Below, one piece after another: positions 9,579 through 18,034 of a stretch of 42,611 bases of DNA. Origin of the DNA: an uncultured Bacteroidales bacterium. GTDB lineage: Bacteria; Bacteroidota; Bacteroidia; Bacteroidales; UBA932. Position 1 is the stretch's first letter; the number at the start of each line of letters is the position of its first letter. The position numbers were made by a program, and so were the translations under genes. A model generated the notes under the pieces. That model saw nothing but the letters and a program-made list of their open reading frames with translations, searched no databases and was not told the DNA's origin. Location of the stretch: the NCBI GenBank assembly GCA_944322575.1, contig CALUPK010000016.1, positions 1 through 42,611 on the forward strand, given 5' to 3'.

Positions 9579-10775
9579 TTACGAGTTTTTGGCCTTGTTG
9601 CGGTGGGAGATGTACTCCACGCAGAGGTTGATGAAAAATGTGATGAAAAAGAGGAGCACGCCTAACAGGAAGAGGGACTGGTAGTGCGCTCCGCCGGCAG
9701 GGGCCTCTCCGAGCTCTGCGGCAATGGTCGCGGGGATGGTCCTCAGCGGCTCGAGAATCGAATGAGGGGTTACGGCGGCGTTGCCTGTCACCATGAGCAC
9801 GGCCATGGTCTCTCCTATCGCCCGTCCTATGCCGAGCACCACTCCGGAGGCAATGCCGGACATCGACGAGGGTATCACCACTTTGGAAACGGTCTGCCAT
9901 TTCGAGGCACCCAGGGCCAGGGAAGCCTCCCGCAGAGCCCTGGGGCAGTTGCGCATGGCATCCTCTGCCACAGTCACGATGGTAGGCAGAGCCATGATGG
10001 CCAGGACAATACTGCCCGCCAGCCCGCTCTCTCCCACCGGCAGGCCGAAGACATGCTGCAGCAGGGGCACGATGATGATCAGGCCGAAGAAGCCGTAGAC
10101 CACCGAAGGGATGCCGTTGAGCAGCTCGATGACGGGCTTGAGGACATTCCTCACCCGCTCAGGGGCTACCTCGGCCATATAGACCGCTATGCTGATGCCG
10201 AAAGGCAGGGCAAAGAGTATCGCGAAGAAGCTCACCCACAGCGTGCCGGCCAGCAGGGGCCACATGCCGAACAGGGGTGCGGGGGTGGCGGTCGGAAACC
10301 ATTCGCTGCCGCTCAGCACCTCGGCCGGGGAGATGGCATTGTCCTCTATAAGGTTAAGCTGCGCCCCCTCCTCCACCATGCTCTCGGGGATAAAGGCGAT
10401 CATCCCGGGAGTGGCGGCTATCAGGGAGTCAATCTTCCCCGCCGCATATTCGTACTGCGCTCCGAGTTCCTCCTCGGTAAAATATTCGTCGGCATCCTCT
10501 AAGCGGAAAGTAACTATCTCCATGTCCGGACCGCCGAGTCCGCTCCAGCTGGTGATGTCCTCGTCGAAGACGGCCTTGATCTCGGCGGCGGTCAGTTCCT
10601 TTACCGGATTGTCCTTGTGCACGGCTAAGACGTAGCCCTCCTCGATGACCTTCTCACGGAAAAGCCCCGCTCCCTCCGTGAAGAGGAAGCCGATAATCAG
10701 CAGGATAACGAGGCTCGTGACGAAGCCGCTGGCGGTCAGCAGCCACTTGACGGCCTTCTCGAGGAAGCGCTTCAT
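9579..10775 (-). CDS. pstC: Phosphate ABC transporter permease PstC with inserted periplasmic segment
   Basis: A 398-residue inner-membrane permease, well above the roughly 300-320 residues typical of PstC. The first transmembrane helix is near residues 14-33. Residues about 34-165 are then hydrophilic, and the usual permease core follows from about 170, with the EAA loop NCPRALREASLALGASKWQTVSKV. The insert contains VLAVHKDNPVKELTAAEIKAVF, which resembles the PstS motif NPSNPVTQLTREQLEDIF, and PGMIAFIPES, which resembles the PstS GAIGYIGLAYL. It therefore looks like a reduced binding-protein domain that would face the periplasm. The ATG overlaps the pstS stop as ATGA. Confidence 0.92.
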   Translation of the reverse strand: MKRFLEKAVKWLLTASGFVTSLVILLIIGFLFTEGAGLFREKVIEEGYVLAVHKDNPVKELTAAEIKAVFDEDITSWSGLGGPDMEIVTFRLEDADEYFTEEELGAQYEYAAGKIDSLIAATPGMIAFIPESMVEEGAQLNLIEDNAISPAEVLSGSEWFPTATPAPLFGMWPLLAGTLWVSFFAILFALPFGISIAVYMAEVAPERVRNVLKPVIELLNGIPSVVYGFFGLIIIVPLLQHVFGLPVGESGLAGSIVLAIMALPTIVTVAEDAMRNCPRALREASLALGASKWQTVSKVVIPSSMSGIASGVVLGIGRAIGETMAVLMVTGNAAVTPHSILEPLRTIPATIAAELGEAPAGGAHYQSLFLLGVLLFFITFFINLCVEYISHRNKAKNS

Positions 10776-11626
10776 CTCTGCACGGCCTCCCCGCCGTCAC
10801 CTTCCATTCTCACCGGCACGAAACCCTGTTCCAGCACCGATTTCTGCCCTTCGGGCGAGAGGGCGTATGATATGAAGGAGCTGACTGTCTGCTCCTTTGT
10901 CGCGTCATAGTAGTAGTACAGCGGGCGCACTATCGGATAGGAGCCGTCAGCCGCTGTCTCCACCGAGGGCACCGCGTAGTGCTCTCCTCCGTCGTAGGAC
11001 ACCGCCAAAGGCTTCACATACCGGTTGAGATAGGCCAGGCCGATGTAGCCGATGGCCCCCTTGGTCTGCTTGACGGACTGGATGATGGCCCCGGTCGCGG
11101 GCATCGAGAGGATGCTGCTCATGTAGTTCTTGTTGTCTAAGACGCTCTCCTTGAAGAACTCGTAGGTGCCGGAGGATGTCTCGCGGGAGTAGACCACTAT
11201 CTTGCGGTCCTCGCCGCCCACCTCCTTCCAGTTGGTGATCTTGCCGCGGAAGATGTCCTCGAGCTGCTCGCGGGTGAGCTGAGTGACGGGGTTCGAGGGA
11301 TTGACCACCACCGCTAAGGCGTCGTAGGCCACTATGACCTCCCGGGCCTCCAGACCGGCCTCGGCAAACTTCATTTTCTCCCCGAACTTGATGCGCCTCG
11401 AAGCCATCGCGATGTCGGTCGTATTCTCCATCAGAGCCGCTATGCCGACTCCCGAGCCGCCGCCGGTGACGATGACCTCCCCCTCGGGATGCTCCTCGAG
11501 GTAGTCTTCAGCAAGTTCCTGTGTAAGCGGGAGAAGTGTGTCGCTGCCCTTGACCCGCTGGGCCTGAGCCGACCCGGCAGCGAGCATTGCGACAAATACG
11601 GAAATAAGAATCTTTTTACGGTTCAT
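10772..11626 (-). CDS. pstS: Phosphate-binding protein PstS
   Basis: A 284-residue exported substrate-binding protein. The signal peptide MNRKKILISVFVAMLAAGSAQAQ has an AxA cleavage site and no lipobox Cys. Phosphate-site motifs are visible: KGSDTLLPL, TGGGSGVGIAAL, DIAMASRRIK and SRETSSGTYEFF. Family motifs LEDIFRGKITNWKEVGG and GAIGYIGLAYL are also present. It is the first gene of the pst operon and has a candidate promoter and Pho-box-like repeats upstream. Confidence 0.93.
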   Translation of the reverse strand: MNRKKILISVFVAMLAAGSAQAQRVKGSDTLLPLTQELAEDYLEEHPEGEVIVTGGGSGVGIAALMENTTDIAMASRRIKFGEKMKFAEAGLEAREVIVAYDALAVVVNPSNPVTQLTREQLEDIFRGKITNWKEVGGEDRKIVVYSRETSSGTYEFFKESVLDNKNYMSSILSMPATGAIIQSVKQTKGAIGYIGLAYLNRYVKPLAVSYDGGEHYAVPSVETAADGSYPIVRPLYYYYDATKEQTVSSFISYALSPEGQKSVLEQGFVPVRMEGDGGEAVQR

Positions 11627-11663
11627 CTCTGTATTTTCCGCCGGGATTTGTCCCGACAGGCCG

Positions 11664-11700
11664 CAAAGATATCAGCCTCTTACGAGTCCGCAAGAGGCTG
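11664..11700 (-). promoter_or_regulatory. pstS promoter overlapped by a 9-bp dyad
   Basis: On the minus strand CTTG (11691-11694), a 19-bp spacer, and TATCTTTG (11664-11671) fit the Bacteroidota -33/-7 pattern. A perfect inverted repeat, CAGCCTCTT at 11673-11681 with AAGAGGCTG at 11692-11700, fills the spacer and covers the -33 box. It could be an operator for pstS or the 3' hairpin of the upstream glycosidase transcript; it lacks a clean U-tract. Confidence 0.5.
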
Positions 11701-11720
11701 ACATAAGGTTTCATCTTTCC

Positions 11721-11748
11721 GTAACGGTATTTTAACGGCTTTGTAACA
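11721..11748 (-). promoter_or_regulatory. Candidate Pho-box array upstream of pstS
   Basis: Three direct repeats GTAACG (11721), TTAACG (11732) and GTAACA (11743) are spaced exactly 11 bp apart, with a poor fourth match, TTCATC, at 11710. An 11-bp period of TTAACA-like hexamers is the pattern of PhoP/PhoB-type sites in other phyla. The array ends 26 bp upstream of the -33 box, a usual activator position. The regulator itself is not in the window. Confidence 0.42.
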
Positions 11749-11758
11749 ACAGGGCGCT

Positions 11759-13461
11759 TCAGAAGCCGGCATGCTCCTGAAGCCTCTCACGGCTCTCTAA
11801 ACCGCGGTTCTTCTCCCCGGCGTAGGTCCACTCGATACGGTCCTCGAGGGTCTGCCCGTCCGGAGCGGTGATGGAGGTAACGCGCTTCTCCCGGTCGGTA
11901 TTGCGGCGCTGGGTCAGGTAGAGCACCGGTTCCTCGCTCCAGTTGGCCTTGTACCAGTAGTACGAATCCTTTTTAACCTGACGGTCGAAGGTAACTAATC
12001 CTTTCATGTTCCGGGCCGGAATACCACCCCTTTCCCACATCGGGCAGGCGAAGTCAAACATGTTCCAGAGATAGGAGGCGATGATGTACGGATGGCGCGA
12101 TATGACGGCCCACTGGTACTCGTGGGTCTTGGTCTGGAAGGTCTCGGGGTAGAACTGCCTGGACCAGTCGAGGGATTCGCCGAGGTATTCGGTCTGGTGG
12201 GCGGTATTGGCGTCAGCCCCGTACTCAGTGAGCATCAGCTTCATATCGGGATAGTTCTCCTCCAAGCCCTCTACCCAGGCATCGATATCGGTAATCTCCC
12301 GTTCGTACCAGCCGTAGTAGCGGTTCATGCCCTGGATATCGGAATTGAGGTTGACCGGATGGTCTGCGTGCCCGTGACCGTTTACGGCCGCAGTGTAGCG
12401 GTCAGGGTCCTCTGTCTTGGCTAAGTCGTGCAGGGACTGGGTCAGGGCTGCCGTGTAGGTGTGAGGCTTGTAGACCTCGTTGTGCAGGCCCCAGGTATAG
12501 ATGGAAGGATGGTTGAAGCTCTGGCGGATGAGCTCCCGCAGCTGACGGTGGGCGTTCTCCCATTCCTCCCCGGTGACTTTATTGACAAACGGTATCTCCG
12601 CCCAGACGATAAGGCCAAGCGAGTCGCATTTCGAGTAGATGTAGTCCGACTGCTGGTAGTGGGCCAGACGCACAGTGGTGGCGCCGATGTCCATGATCAT
12701 GGCTAAGTCCGTGTCATGCTGCTCCTTGGTGAGTGCGCTGCCGGAGCCGAGCCAGTCCTGATGGCGGCAGACCCCGTACATGGGCCAGCGCTCCCCGTTG
12801 AGGTAGAATCCCTCCCCGGCCACTATCTCGAACTTCCGCACTCCCAACGGCTGCACCACCTCGTCTATGATGCTGCCGTCCCTCCATATCCTCGATGACG
12901 CTTTCTAAAACGAGAGGCTCCGTCCGCAGTCCGCCGTTGTCCAATTTGGTGCGGACAGTTATCCGCGCCGACTCGCGGGAGACATCCTTCTGAGTGATGT
13001 ACACCCCGCTCGAAGCGTGGTCTGTCACGGCGATATTGCATCTGCCGGTAACTATCAGCGATACCGGACGGTAGATGCCCCCGTACACTCCGAAAAGGAA
13101 GTGGTTGACTGGGATGACATCCGGCCGGGAGGCGTTGTCGGCGATGACCGTTATCTCATTGTCCTGTCCGAAGCGCACTTCCTGCTGTATCTCGCAGGCA
13201 AATGCCGAATATCCTCCTCGGTGCTCCCCTACCAGCACTCCGTTGACATAGACCCGGGCGCAGCTGCATGTCATCGGCATTCCAGGTATGGGGAAGGGTT
13301 ACATCTTCCCATGCATCCGCCTCCGCTATGCGGAACTGCCAGCTGTCATTGAAGGACAATACCTGTCGGGCACCTTCCGGACCGTCTGCCGGGAAAGCAG
13401 CAGCGGACAATGACGTCAAAAATAGAAAAGTAAAAGGGAACAATAGGAATGATATTCTCAT
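11759..13461 (-). pseudogene. Broken GH2-family glycosidase (beta-galactosidase-like)
   Basis: The reading frame is split in three. The first part (13461 to about 13265) has a signal peptide and the GH2 start FNDSWQF...LPHTWNADDMQ. The second (about 13265 to about 12885) resumes at RVYVNGVLVGEHRGGYSAF, so roughly 30 residues of the sugar-binding domain are missing at the junction, together with a frame change. The third (about 12885 to 11759) begins DGSIIDEVVQPLGVRKFEIV after a single-base shift in a G-rich stretch. It carries the barrel with the acid/base Glu in WGLHNEVY and the nucleophile Glu in LTEYGAD. Two separate lesions argue for a real pseudogene over a single base-calling error. It is the last gene of the GH92 cluster, so its target was probably a glycan side chain. 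Confidence 0.82.
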
Positions 13462-13503
13462 AACGATTTTGTTTTCTTATTTTAACGATATTGTTTTATT
13501 ATT
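13461..13503 (-). repeat. 22-bp direct duplication before the GH2 start
   Basis: TAACGATtTTGTTTTcTTATT begins at 13461 and TAACGATaTTGTTTTaTTATT begins at 13483, two copies differing at two positions. On the minus strand this is an A-rich leader placed directly before the GH2 ATG, in the 37-bp gap after the GH92 stop. It may be a slipped duplication of a ribosome-entry region. Confidence 0.6.
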
Positions 13504-15829
13504 TATTCGAAAATGAATAAGGCAAATCCTCATCTGCCGTCGCCCTGCTGTAATCCGGTTCAGGACTCATCTCCAGATGCAGGATGCCGCCGCCGAGCAG
13601 ACCCTCGTGAGTGTAGTAGCTGCGGGTATAGGGCCTGCCGTTGAGCTCGGCCGAGCGGATGTAGCAGCGGTCCGGACCGTTTTCAGGTGCGTCAATGGTC
13701 AGGCTCCGTCCGTTCTCGAAGTGCAGCACAGCCTTGCGGAACAGGGGGGAACCGGCGACATACTGGTCGCTTCCGGGGCAGACGGGATAGAACCCGAGGG
13801 CCGAGAATACGTACCATGCGGAGGTCTGTCCGTTGTCCTCGTCCCCGCAGTAACCGTCGGGTGTGGGACTGTAGAGGCGGTTCAGGACCTGACGTACCCA
13901 CCACTGGGCTTTCCAGGGCCGGGCAGCGTAGTTATAGAGGTAGATCATGTGCTGGGCAGGCTGGTTGCCGTGGGCGTAGTTGCCCATATCGGCTACGGCC
14001 ATCTCCCTTATCTCGTGGATAGGATATCCGTAGTAGCTGTCATCGTAGACAGGAGGCACTGAGAACACCGAGTCGAGCATGGCGGTAAATGTCCCGCGGC
14101 CTCCCATCAGGTCGATAAGGCCCTGGGGGTCATGAAAGACGGACCAGGTGTAATGCCAGCTGTTGCCCTCGGTGAAGGCATCGCCCCACTTCAGGGGTGA
14201 GAAGGGGGACTGGAACTGTCCGTCGCGGTTGCGGCCGCGCATCAGGTTGGTGGAAGGGTCGAAGACATTGCGGTAGTTCAGGGCCCTGCTCCGGAGGGTG
14301 TCTGTCTCCTGCTGCGGCCTGCCGAGGGCCTCTGCCAGCTGGAGGATGCACCAGTCGTTGTAGGCATATTCGAGGGTACGGGCCACATTCTCGGCTATAC
14401 CGACGTCATAAGGGATGTAGCCGAGGGTGTTGTAGTATTCGTGCCCGAGCCGGCCGGTGGAGGAGACCCGGGGATGAACGTTACGGGTGCCGTGCAGCAG
14501 TCCCTCGTACAGGGTCTGCACGTCCTCTACCCTCACGCCCTTGACCCAGGCATCGACGAGGACAGAGGCGGAGTTGTTGCCGACCATGCAGCCGCGGTGG
14601 CCCGGACTGGCCCATTCGGGGAAGAAGCCGCTCTCCCTGTACGTGTTGAGCAGTCCTTCCTGTATCTCTTTATTGACCGAAGGATACATGAGGTTGAGCA
14701 GAGGGAAGAGGCTGCGGAACGTATCCCAGAATCCGGTATCGGTGTACATGTATCCGGGCAGTACCTCTCCGTTGTAGGGACTGTAGTGGACGGGCCGGCC
14801 CTGAGCGTCCATCTCGTAGAGCTTGCGGGGAAAGAGCAGCGAGCGGTACAGACATGAGTAGAATGTCCGGTACTGCTCCTCCGTGCCGCCCTCGACCTCT
14901 ATCCGGCCCAGAACGTCGTTCCAGACCCGGCGGCCGGCCTCCGCTATCTCCTCGAAGGAGCTGTCTCCGAGTTCCTGCAGATTGCGCTCCGCCTGCTCAA
15001 GGCTGATGAATGAGGATGCCACCCTTACATGGACCTGAGCGCCGCGGGCCGTGCTGAAGCCTACTATCGCTCCGGCATGACCGGCCTCCTGCTCCAATGC
15101 TCCGGCCTGTATCTCCCCGTCGCGTACGGTCGCCGTATAGGAGAACGGACGGTCGAAGACCATGACGAACCAGTTCCGGAAATTGTCCGGACACCCTCCG
15201 CTGTTGCGGGTGCTGTAGCCCACTATCTTGTTTTCCCCGGGGATGACCTTGATATACGAGCCGCGGTCGAAAGCGTCCACCACCACATTGGCACTGTCGC
15301 TCTCCGGGAAGGTGAAGCGGAAGATGGCCGCACGCTCCGTGGGAGTCAGCTCCACAGTTACATCTGGCTTGGCTAAATAGACCCGGTAATAGTGCGGCAG
15401 AGCGGTCTCGGCCTTGTGGGAGAACCAGCTGGCACGCTCATTCTCATCGAAGACCGGAGTTCCGACTGTGGGCATGAGGGAGAACTGGCCGTAGTCGTTG
15501 ATCCACGGGCTGGGCTGATGGGTCTGCTTGAAGCCCCGGATCTCCAAATGGGAGTAGACGTAGGCCCAGCCGTCGCCCATCTTTCCGGTCTGAGGTGTCC
15601 AGAAGTTCATGCCCCAGGGGCGGGCGATGGCCGGATAGGTATTGCCGGTGGAGAACTCAAATGTGGAGAGGGTTCCCATCAGGGGATTGACATACTTGGT
15701 GTAGTCCCGGGCGGTGTCCTCAGCCCGAGAAGTACGGGCCGTAAACCCGCATACCGTAAGGACGGTCAGCACACATGCGAAGTGCAGGAGAGCTGTCTTT
15801 TTCATTTTCTGTCGGTTATTTTTGTTCAT
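13499..15829 (-). CDS. GH92 exo-alpha-mannosidase (first of three)
   Basis: A 776-residue exported enzyme of glycoside hydrolase family 92, Ca-dependent inverting alpha-mannosidases acting on N-glycans or yeast mannan. Family features: DYTKYVNPLMGT after the signal peptide, EGNSWHYTW with the presumed acid Glu near residue 554, and GDEDNGQTSAWYVFSALGFYPV near 665 with the Asp pair of the catalytic base site. The start at 15829 overlaps the upstream GH92 stop by 14 nt. A start at the ATG at 15805 (MKKTALLHFACVL) would give a shorter signal peptide and no overlap. The linkage preference cannot be read from sequence. Confidence 0.93.
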   Translation of the reverse strand: MNKNNRQKMKKTALLHFACVLTVLTVCGFTARTSRAEDTARDYTKYVNPLMGTLSTFEFSTGNTYPAIARPWGMNFWTPQTGKMGDGWAYVYSHLEIRGFKQTHQPSPWINDYGQFSLMPTVGTPVFDENERASWFSHKAETALPHYYRVYLAKPDVTVELTPTERAAIFRFTFPESDSANVVVDAFDRGSYIKVIPGENKIVGYSTRNSGGCPDNFRNWFVMVFDRPFSYTATVRDGEIQAGALEQEAGHAGAIVGFSTARGAQVHVRVASSFISLEQAERNLQELGDSSFEEIAEAGRRVWNDVLGRIEVEGGTEEQYRTFYSCLYRSLLFPRKLYEMDAQGRPVHYSPYNGEVLPGYMYTDTGFWDTFRSLFPLLNLMYPSVNKEIQEGLLNTYRESGFFPEWASPGHRGCMVGNNSASVLVDAWVKGVRVEDVQTLYEGLLHGTRNVHPRVSSTGRLGHEYYNTLGYIPYDVGIAENVARTLEYAYNDWCILQLAEALGRPQQETDTLRSRALNYRNVFDPSTNLMRGRNRDGQFQSPFSPLKWGDAFTEGNSWHYTWSVFHDPQGLIDLMGGRGTFTAMLDSVFSVPPVYDDSYYGYPIHEIREMAVADMGNYAHGNQPAQHMIYLYNYAARPWKAQWWVRQVLNRLYSPTPDGYCGDEDNGQTSAWYVFSALGFYPVCPGSDQYVAGSPLFRKAVLHFENGRSLTIDAPENGPDRCYIRSAELNGRPYTRSYYTHEGLLGGGILHLEMSPEPDYSRATADEDLPYSFSNK

Positions 15830-18023
15830 CGGTCATTTCTATTTCGAGGACACCCCCTGCAGTGATGTCGCTGAAGTCGATCCACCACCTGTCATACGGC
15901 TGTCCGTTCAGTCTGATACTCTTGATGTATCTGTTCTCGGGGGAATTGTTCAGGGCCCTTACGGTGAACTCGCCTCCGGCCACCCGGATTACAGCCTCGT
16001 CGAAGAGCGGAGAGCCGAGGAAATAGCGTCCTCCGGCAGGCTCCACCTGATAGAAGCCGAGAGACGAGAGGATGTACCACGAGGACATGGCTCCCACATC
16101 CTCATTGCCCGAAAGGCCGTCTGGAGCGGCGGAATACAGCTCTGTCAGGATGTAGCGCACCAGGTCGGCGGTCTTGTCCGGCTCTCCGGCCATGGTGTAG
16201 AAATAGGCGACATGGTGGCTCGGCTCGTTGCCGTGGGCGTACTGTCCGATGAGGCCTGAGATGTCGGGCGATACGTCCTCTCCCTCCAGCTTGGAGTCAA
16301 TCGTAAAGAGCGAGTCCAGCTTGCTCAGGAATGCCTCGCGGGAGCCGAAGCAGTCTATCAGCCCCTCGAGGTCCTGCGGTACGAGGAAGGTGTACTGCCA
16401 GGCATTGCCCTCGCAGTAGTCGTCGTTGCGGTGCTCCGAGGAGATGGGGTTGAACGGCTCGTGGAAGCTGCCGTCCCGGCCCTTGCCGCGCATGAAGCGG
16501 GTCTGCGGGTCGAACAGGTGGCGGTAGGAGCGGCTGCGCTCTATGAAATACTCATAGTCCTCCGTATGCCCGAGCCTCCGGGCCACCTGAGCCACAGCCC
16601 AGTCCGCGATGGCGTATTCCATGTCGAAGGCCACCGACTCGTTCATTGTCTCCCAGGGGATGTAGCCGTATTCCTTGCGGGCGGCCATGCCCCTCTCGTC
16701 GAGCATAGCGGAGTTCTTCAGTGCCGTGTAGGCCCTCTCCTCGTCCTCGACGTAGCCCTTGAGGACGGCATCGGCTAAGATGCTGATGCCGGGATTGCCG
16801 ACCATGGTGTTGGTCTCACAGCCCATCAGATGCCATACGGGCAGCTTGCCCTGCTGGTCGTATATCGTCATGAAGGTCTCGGCAATATCCCTCATCTTCT
16901 CCGGATGGATCAGGGTCATCAGGGGATGTGCGGAGCGGTAGGTGTCCCAGCACGAGAGGGTCGTGTAGTTGATAAAGCCTCCGTCGGGATGCATCTGTCC
17001 GTCAGCTCCGTAGTAGTCTCCGCTCACGTCACAGAACTCCGAAGGGCCTATCATCGTATGGTACAGTGCCGTGTAGAAGACCTTCCGCTGCTCCTCGTCC
17101 CGAGTGCCGATGCGGATCTTCGAGAGTTCGCAGTTCCATGCCTGCTTGGCAGCCTCCACGCAGCCTCCGAAGTCCCATCCGGGCAGCTCCGCTGCCATAT
17201 TGGCCCAGGCATTCTCCACCGACGTGGGGGAAAGGGCTACCTTGACGTAGACCGGTACCCCGGCAGCTGCATCCAAGGATGCGCGGGCGTAGACCCTACG
17301 GCCCCTGCCGCTGTCCTGAGCGGACTGTCCGTCGGTGATAACCTCGAGGGAGGTGATGGGGATGGAAAATTCTGCCGCAAAGAACACCTTCTGGTCCGAG
17401 GCCCAGCCCTTCGAGAAGCGGTAGCCCTCCACCCTGCTGCCGTCCACCCGGGTTATCCGTGCCTCCACGGGAGAATCCCAGCCGCCGCCGTTCACCAGGT
17501 CGATGACCACTGCCGCGTCGTCCGGGGCGTTGAAGGTATATTTGTGGAATCCCACCCGCTTGGTGGCGGTAAGCTCCACATCCACGTCGTAGCGGGTCAG
17601 ACGGGTGGCGTAGTATCCCGGACGGGCCGTTTCCTTAGAGCGGTCCGAATAGGACCATAGGCCGGAGCCAGGGTCATCCTCCCTGCCGCGGGCGTATGTC
17701 ACCTCGCCCGTAACCGGCATCAGGGTGATGTCGTGCAGGTCGCCTATGCCCGTTCCGCTCAGGTGGGTGTGGGGAAAGCCGATGACCGTCGAGTCGCTGA
17801 TGTGGTAGCCGGAGGTCCAGTCCCAGTCCTGGGGGATGCTGGTCGGGCCGAGCTGCACCAGGCCGAAGGGGACGCTGGCCCCGTAGAAGACATGACCGTG
17901 GCCGCCGGTGCCGATTGTCGGGTCCACATATTTTGTAAAATCCTCCTGAGAGGGAGTGCAGGCGGCCGAGGCGAGAATGGCTCCGGCTGCCGCAATTATT
18001 GTCATTGTGCCTGATATGCGCAT
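15816..18023 (-). CDS. GH92 exo-alpha-mannosidase lipoprotein (second of three)
   Basis: A 735-residue GH92 enzyme. The N-terminus ends in LASAAC, a lipobox, so it is likely a membrane-anchored lipoprotein, possibly exported to the cell surface. Family motifs: FTKYVDPTIGTGGHGHVFYGASVPFG, EGNAWQYTF with the acid Glu near residue 537, and GNEDVGAMSSWYILSSLGFYQV near 640. It lies 11 bp after the third GH92 gene and overlaps the first, so the three are one operon. Different signals (lipobox here, Sec-type peptides in the neighbours) suggest stepwise degradation at different sites. Confidence 0.94.
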   Translation of the reverse strand: MRISGTMTIIAAAGAILASAACTPSQEDFTKYVDPTIGTGGHGHVFYGASVPFGLVQLGPTSIPQDWDWTSGYHISDSTVIGFPHTHLSGTGIGDLHDITLMPVTGEVTYARGREDDPGSGLWSYSDRSKETARPGYYATRLTRYDVDVELTATKRVGFHKYTFNAPDDAAVVIDLVNGGGWDSPVEARITRVDGSRVEGYRFSKGWASDQKVFFAAEFSIPITSLEVITDGQSAQDSGRGRRVYARASLDAAAGVPVYVKVALSPTSVENAWANMAAELPGWDFGGCVEAAKQAWNCELSKIRIGTRDEEQRKVFYTALYHTMIGPSEFCDVSGDYYGADGQMHPDGGFINYTTLSCWDTYRSAHPLMTLIHPEKMRDIAETFMTIYDQQGKLPVWHLMGCETNTMVGNPGISILADAVLKGYVEDEERAYTALKNSAMLDERGMAARKEYGYIPWETMNESVAFDMEYAIADWAVAQVARRLGHTEDYEYFIERSRSYRHLFDPQTRFMRGKGRDGSFHEPFNPISSEHRNDDYCEGNAWQYTFLVPQDLEGLIDCFGSREAFLSKLDSLFTIDSKLEGEDVSPDISGLIGQYAHGNEPSHHVAYFYTMAGEPDKTADLVRYILTELYSAAPDGLSGNEDVGAMSSWYILSSLGFYQVEPAGGRYFLGSPLFDEAVIRVAGGEFTVRALNNSPENRYIKSIRLNGQPYDRWWIDFSDITAGGVLEIEMTDEQK

Positions 18024-18034
18024 AGATGGATATG

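Noticed and set aside
8863-9900. Minus-strand open frame of 345 codons overlapping pstA and pstC
   Set aside because: Arg/His/Pro-rich out-of-frame translation of the two permease genes.
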